Of a DNA stretch of 64,000 nucleotides, positions 59,085-64,000 are shown piece after piece. The position numbers and the translations under genes were made by a program. Origin of the DNA: Raffaelea ambrosiae (lineage: Eukaryota; Ascomycota; Sordariomycetes; Ophiostomatales; Ophiostomataceae); the NCBI GenBank assembly GCA_002778195.1, contig PCDI01000002.1, positions 2,228,859 through 2,292,858 on the forward strand, written 5' to 3'. The notes under the pieces are model-generated. The model was not told where the DNA came from. It saw only the letters and a program-made list of their open reading frames with translations, and made no database searches. Position 1 is the stretch's first letter. The number at the start of each line of letters is the position of its first letter.

Positions 59085-59630
59085 CTTGTCCAGTTTTCCC
59101 GGCTCACGCTTCTTGTCTCGGTTTGCTATACGACGATGTCTGATGGCCGAAACTGTCTGCGCATACAAATGTCTAGCACGTTATGCCAAGAGCTGTGCTT
59201 GCCTGCAACCCTTGTCTTCTGGTTGTATGAGTCGTAATCTCTGACCGTTGACGAGCCTCACAGTCCAGACAGCCGGCCAACTCTATAATGGATAGTCGAT
59301 TGATTGGCCGAATTATATGTGAGTGGGCTTGTCGGCGACGTCCGCCGTATCGGACTGGCGCCGTCGTGGTGTCGGATGAGGGTCCGCCGCTAAAGATACG
59401 GCTATTGCATGTCCGATAAGATGGAATGCTTGCTTTTTCTTCCAGCTAAGACCCGGAGGGTTACCATAGCTCTGGGTCTAGCTTCCCAACGGCCAAGGCC
59501 AAGACCCCTGGCATATATACACGACTGGACCTCGAGCTCGAGCTCTCGACCTGGAGCTCGTTTGCCAAGATCCATTTCGATCCATTTCGAGTTTGCGTGA
59601 CACGAACATTCCCTTACCGAACCCGCCAAA
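59085..59630. promoter_or_regulatory. Divergent promoter of amidase (-) and PuuE-type hydrolase (+)
   Basis: 546 bp. It contains GTCCG-N6-CGGAC (59340-59355), with ATCGGACTGGCG at 59349-59360, a second inverted pair CGGA-N6-TCCG (59373-59386), and CGATAA (59414-59419), a GATA-type element adjoining TCCG. A CTCGAGCTCGAG palindrome occurs around 59526-59540. These could bind a Zn2Cys6 factor and an AreA/NIT2-type GATA factor; binding is not shown. Confidence 0.55.
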
Positions 59631-60759
59631 ATGGTGCACACAGAAGAATCACTGCAGATCCCCCGGGACTTTGAGGGTGTGTATTGCTCCAAGGTGTGTT
59701 CTTTGGTGTCACCAGTTTGCTGATCGGCTCGTGCAGGTTTCGGCGAAGAGGGCTTTGATCCCCAGTGGCCCAATGGTGCACGCATTGCCGTGTCGTTTGT
59801 GCTGAACTACGAGTAGGTCCTTTGTCTGTTGTTTCTGGTGTTTCGTTGTTTTCGTTCTGGGCGGCTGCATTTTCTCACAACCAAACAGAGAAGGCGGCGA
59901 ACGCAACGTGCTCGACGGCGACCCGTTCTCGGAGCCGTACCTGTGGGAGAAGGGCGCGTCGGGCGGCTACAAGGAGGGCCGGCACGTCAACGGCGAGCAG
60001 GACTTTGAGTACGGCAGCCGGGCGGCGTCGTGGCGGCTGCTGCGGCTCTTCCGGGACTTTGGCTGGAACTTTACGACGTACGCGGTGGCCCAGGCGCTCG
60101 AGCGCAACCCCACGTACGCGCGGGCGCTGGTGCGCGACGGCCACGAGATTGCCTGCCACGGCCTGCGCTGGGTGGACATCTGGGACATGTCGCTCGAGGA
60201 GGAGAAGGCGTACATCCGGAAGAACATTGAGGTGCTGCGCGCGGTCTCGGGCGAGACGCCGGTGGGCGCGTACTACGGCCGCGGCACGCCCAACACGCGG
60301 GCGGTCTTCCCCGAGGTGTGGAAGAGCGCGGGCGCCGAGTTCCTGTGGTCGTCCGAGTGCTACAACGACGACGTGCCCTACTGGCTGGACCTGCCGTGGG
60401 AGGCCCAGCGGCCGGCCGCCGAGCGCGAGGGCATGCTGATGATCCCGTACAACTACGACTGCAACGACGGCAAGTTCCACATGTCGCCCGGCTTTGGCAG
60501 CTCCGTGGCCGAGACGTACGAGCAGTACCTCAAGAACACGTTCGACTGCCTGTACCGCGAGGGCGGCAAGATGATGAACATCCCCATGCACACGCGCATC
60601 GTCGGCAAGCCGGGCCGCTCGGAGGCGCTGCGCAAGTTTATGAAGTACATTGCCGACAAGCCGGGCGTCTGGGTGACCACGCGGCGGGACATTGCCAAGC
60701 ACATGCGCCAGAAGTTCCCCTACAAGCCGGACGGGGCCTGGCGGACCCCGGCTTCGTAG
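59631..60759 (+). CDS. PuuE-type polysaccharide-deacetylase-fold hydrolase (allantoinase / cyclic imide hydrolase-like)
   Basis: Three exons, 59631-59676, 59737-59812 and 59889-60759, give 330 residues, the usual family length. The family hallmarks appear in order: ARIAVSFVLNYEEGGERNVL, then GHEIACHGLRWVDIWDMSLE with metal- and catalysis-related histidines, YYGRGTPNTRAVFPEV, SSECYNDDVPYW and IVGKPGRSEALRKFMKYIAD followed by GVWVTTRRDIAKH. This is closer to PuuE allantoinase and bacterial cyclic imide hydrolase than to chitin deacetylase. It lacks a signal peptide and should be cytosolic. Ring opening of allantoin, hydantoin or a cyclic imide is expected; which one is not decidable. Intron 1 (60 nt) and intron 2 (76 nt) splice in phase. 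Confidence 0.9.
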
Positions 60760-61505
60760 GTCGATGCCGGTAGAAGAGAGGCAGCCAGTTCCTTTTGTGT
60801 GCAGCACTGCACGTTGCGAGAAAGAAAGGTCCATGTCGTGGTTGCTCATGCTCGTGTATCTTGGTTGTGGTCCCTTTCTCGTTCTTTGTGCCGGCAACTC
60901 GCTATAGTGTCTCAAGATTCTTATTATTTACAAAATTCATCATAAGCTTCTTCCTTGCTGATTCACCACTTTGGGAACCTTCCGTTCCCAGCAATCCTAC
61001 AACTAGTAACTAGTTAATAGATAGCTGAGTTGCACGTTCTCCATCCACCTTCGATCGCAGGTGCACACGCTCGATAACAGGAAGTGGACCTTGATGGCAG
61101 TTACGAGTATAAGTGACAAGCAGAAGTCGAACCACTTACATCACCATTGGCATGCAGACCCGCTTTGATAACGACTGCCGCCGGCGGAGCAAAAAAAAAA
61201 GCAGGCCACTACGCCCCTTGGCCGATCGGACATCCGCCCTTGCTACGCTCTGATAGTAGAACCACTTGCCTAAAAGGACTCGTCTCGGCGTGTCTTCCTA
61301 TGGGTACCGGCCTTGTTAGCGCCTGGGTTGGTCCTCTTTGTGTCGGATGGATCCAAGTGGTCCTTGTCCTGCCCGGGCTTTACAACCCCCCCCCCCGTAG
61401 TTCTTCAGTTTCGGAGAGGATGCCACACGCCCCAGAACGCCCTGGAAAGTCTCGCGCTTTCTCGCGCTTTCTCGCGATCCACCGCCAGGACTGCAGAGCG
61501 AGACA
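60760..61505. promoter_or_regulatory. Upstream region of the cluster regulator
   Basis: 746 bp between the PuuE-type gene and the Zn2Cys6 gene. Four GATA elements lie on the plus strand: AGATAG 61019-61024, CGATAA 61072-61077, TGATAA 61166-61171 and TGATAG 61251-61256. ATCGGACATCCG (61225-61236) is an inverted CGGA-CA-TCCG, the same form as at 54757-54768. A tandem TTTCTCGCGC repeat occurs near 61455-61480. Confidence 0.55.
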
Positions 61506-64000
61506 ATGTCGGCATCCGATCCGTGCAGGCCCCTTGCGCCTGCTGTCGGGCGACGTCCGTCCCAAGACGATCCGCCCGAGGCGGCTGTGAACCTCAAGAA
61601 GCGGACCCGGACAGCATGCACACGATGTAAGAACCGCAAGCAAAAGGTGCGTGGGCGTGTGCGGTGTGTGGTCCAAGGAAAGACCTCCGGGACGGGCATC
61701 CGACTTACCCAAGCGACATAGTGTGACGAGACACTGCCCGTGTGCTCCAACTGCAGAAAGGCCGGAGCCCAGTGTGACAAGGCCGACGTGGCCAACAACG
61801 CACCACCCCCCCTTGCGTAGGTGGTGTCCTTGTCGTTGGATCCACGACGTTGGTGACAACAGCAGCTCCTGACACGTCCTGACACAGATACACCCGTGCT
61901 CTGGAAGAGCGGGTCGCCCAGCTCGAGATCCTGCTGGCCGAGAAGCGCGCCGGCAGCCGCGACGACCGGCGCACGTCGTCCTCCTCGGCCGGTGTCCGGA
62001 CGCCCGGCACCGCTGTCACCGGCAGCAGCACGCCGGGTCCGGGTCCGGGTCCGGGGCCGCCGTCTGTGCATTCTTCTTCCTCTTCTGCTGCTGCTGCTGC
62101 TGCTGCTTCTGCTGTCGCGACGGCCGAGCGCAGCCGGCCCCACGACATGAGCACCCTCAACGAGGTTGTCGGCATCATCTCGCTGGGCAACTTCGAGGCC
62201 CCCGCCTATGTCGGGCCCTCGGCCGGGCTGTCGCTGGCCGTCAACCTCGGCGAGATGGTCCAGGCCACGGTGTGGAAGAAGGCCATCCCCGAGGTGCCGC
62301 GGGACAGCCACCCGGCGGCGGCTGCGGCCAGTCCACGCAGCAGTCCCGGTGGGGGGTCCGCCAGTCTCGCCGAGGCCGGCGGCGGCGGCGGCGGCGGTGT
62401 CCGGGCCATGACCATGGACGAGCTGGCCCGGTACAGCATCAAGGAGCCGCCCAGCGACGAGCTGGGCGCCCGCCTGATCACCATCTACCTGCAGCAGCTG
62501 CACCCGCGCTACCCCTTTCTCGACCCGGACGAGCTGTGGCGGCTGCAGAGGGCGCGCACGCCCGTGTCGCTGGCCGCGTCGGGCCGGCTGTCGGGCGCCC
62601 AGCGCTACGGCGTCTTCCGGCTGTACATGGTCTTTGGCTGTGCGGCCACGTTTATGCATCTGACCAACAAGGGTTCGGGGGTGAAAGTATCGCCGGAGGT
62701 GGGTTTCTTTTCTTTTCTCTTTTTCTTGTTGTTTTCTTTCTTTTCTTTCTCTTTTTCTTGTTTTCTTTTCTTTCTTTTCTTTATTTATTTATTTATTTTC
62801 TTTTATTTATTTATTTAATTTATTTTTTTCACTCCCGCTGACCAACAGCGCTTCTACATGACGGCCCTCCAGCACATGGCCGTGGCCAACGTGCCCCGGA
62901 CCATCCAGAACATCGAGGCCATGACCCTGCTCGTGGTCTACCACCTGCGCTCGGCCTCCGGCATGGCCCTGTGGTACATGATCGGCCTGGCCATGCGCAC
63001 CTGCGTCGACCTCGGCATGCACCGGCGGGCCTACGAGCAAGGGCTGTCGCCCGCCGCCGTCGACAAGCGCCGCCGCCTCTTCTGGACCGTCTACGCCCTG
63101 GAGCGGACCGTGGCCACCTCCCTGGGCCGGCCGCTGAGCATCGCCGATCGCCACATTGACGTGCCCTTTCCCGACACGTCGTTTGTGTCGTCTGTGTCGC
63201 CGGGCCTGGTGTCGGCCAACCTGCTGTCGACCAACCTGCTGTTCGAGCTGCGGCGCATCGAGGCGCACATCCACCACGCCATCTACCGCACGGACAAGCC
63301 GCTGCAGGCGCTGCGGCCCAAGATGGAGACGCTACACGCCGAGCTGGAGGCGTGGCGGCGCCGGCTGGCCGACGTCTACCAGGACCAGGCGCAGAGCCAG
63401 CAGCAGGGCATGGGCATGGACTATCCGCTGCTGCTCTACCACCGCGCCATCCGCATGCTCGTCCAGCCGTTCCTGGCCATCCTGCCGGTGGCTGACCCGT
63501 ACTACGGCCTGTGTCTCCAGGCGGCCGGCAGCATCTGCCAGATGCAGAAGCGCCTGCACCAGACCATCGGCTACGGACACAGCTTCATCGCCGTGCAGAC
63601 CATCTTTGTGGCCGGCGTGACGCTGCTGTACGGGCTCTGGACGCAGACGCACCTGGTGTGGTCGGTGACGCTGGCCAACGACCTGCGGTCGTGCTCGCTG
63701 GTGCTGTTTGTCATGAGCGAGCGCGCCCCGTGGGTGTGCAAGTACCGCGACGCCTTTGAGATCCTGGCCGACGCCACCATGGAGAAGCTGCGCAGCGGCG
63801 AGTCGACGCTGGCCGAGATGGTGGCCGTGGCCCAGGTGCAGCAGACGCAGCAGCAGCAGGCGGCGGAGAAACAGAGACAGGATCCGCGGCAACCGCGAGA
63901 GCATCAACAACAGCGACAAGAACAAGAGCAGCAAGAACAACACCAACAACACCAACAGCACCAACAACACCAACAACAACAACAACAACAGCAACAACAG
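61506..64000 (+). CDS. Zn2Cys6 fungal-specific transcription factor, C-terminus beyond the right edge
   Basis: Exons 61506-61646, 61722-61816, 61888-62698 and 62849 to the window edge give at least 733 residues. The zinc cluster is CTRCKNRKQK|CDETLPVCSNCRKAGAQC, split by intron 1 at the conserved place, followed by a coiled-coil linker YTRALEERVAQLEILLAEK. The fungal_trans domain includes QLHPRYPFLDPDELWRLQ, RFYMTALQHMAVANVPRTIQ and RLFWTVYALERTVATSLGRP. Intron 3 (150 nt) is T/A-rich. The visible end is a long Gln/His-rich tract (from about 63830). It is the obvious pathway-specific regulator for the neighbouring transporter and hydrolase genes; that role is inferred from position and promoter motifs. 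Confidence 0.88.
63905..64000. repeat. CAA/CAG repeat (poly-Gln with His)
   Basis: A CAA/CAG/CAC tract at the end of the visible regulator gene, continuing across the window edge. Confidence 0.9.

Noticed and set aside
59349..59600. CTCGAGCTC-rich palindromes considered as transposon ends
   Set aside because: No target-site duplication or transposase frame nearby; the sequence lies in a compact divergent promoter.

Overview
The window reads as nuclear DNA of a filamentous ascomycete, most likely a Sordariomycete. Genes carry short introns (about 50-100 nt) with GTRNGT donors and CTRAC-like branch sites, coding third positions are strongly G/C, simple repeats are abundant, and the gene set is typically fungal: three Zn2Cys6 regulators, MFS and NCS1 transporters, an amadoriase, a CDC3/AspB septin and mitochondrial uS4m. 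Order and species are not decidable by eye. I see no tRNA, rRNA or intact transposon.

Left part (1-15.4 kb): a glycerate kinase running off the left edge (-), a six-exon DHA1-type MFS transporter (+), a broken and partly inverted guanylate kinase relic, a second MFS transporter (+), a vacuolar AVT-type amino-acid transporter with a very long low-complexity N-terminus (+), and a HIT/Fhit-type hydrolase (+).

Middle (15.7-43 kb): a NIT4/NirA-like Zn2Cys6 factor (-) behind a 3.5-kb pyrimidine-rich leader, a single-exon DHA1 transporter (-), the La RNA-binding protein (-) diverging from mitochondrial uS4m/NAM9 (+), a microsatellite-laden Zn2Cys6 factor (-), a fructosyl-amine oxidase (-) diverging from an ACS-family permease (+), and a septin (-) whose first coding exon is only four bases long. 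A coding-like ORF lies inside that septin's first intron.

Right part (45.6-64 kb): a GST-like protein (-), an MCT-type MFS (-), a dead SRPK-like kinase relic (-), then a compact group: NCS1 permease (-) / DHA2 efflux pump (+), amidase (-) / PuuE-type cyclic-amide hydrolase (+), and a Zn2Cys6 regulator (+) running off the right edge. The two divergent pairs and the regulator look like a catabolic module: uptake of a cyclic ureide or imide, ring opening by the PuuE-family enzyme, release of ammonia by the amidase, local transcription control. GATA elements and a shared ATCGGAC-type motif in their promoters fit a nitrogen-regulated regulon. This is the most interesting candidate system in the window; the substrate is inferred, not shown.
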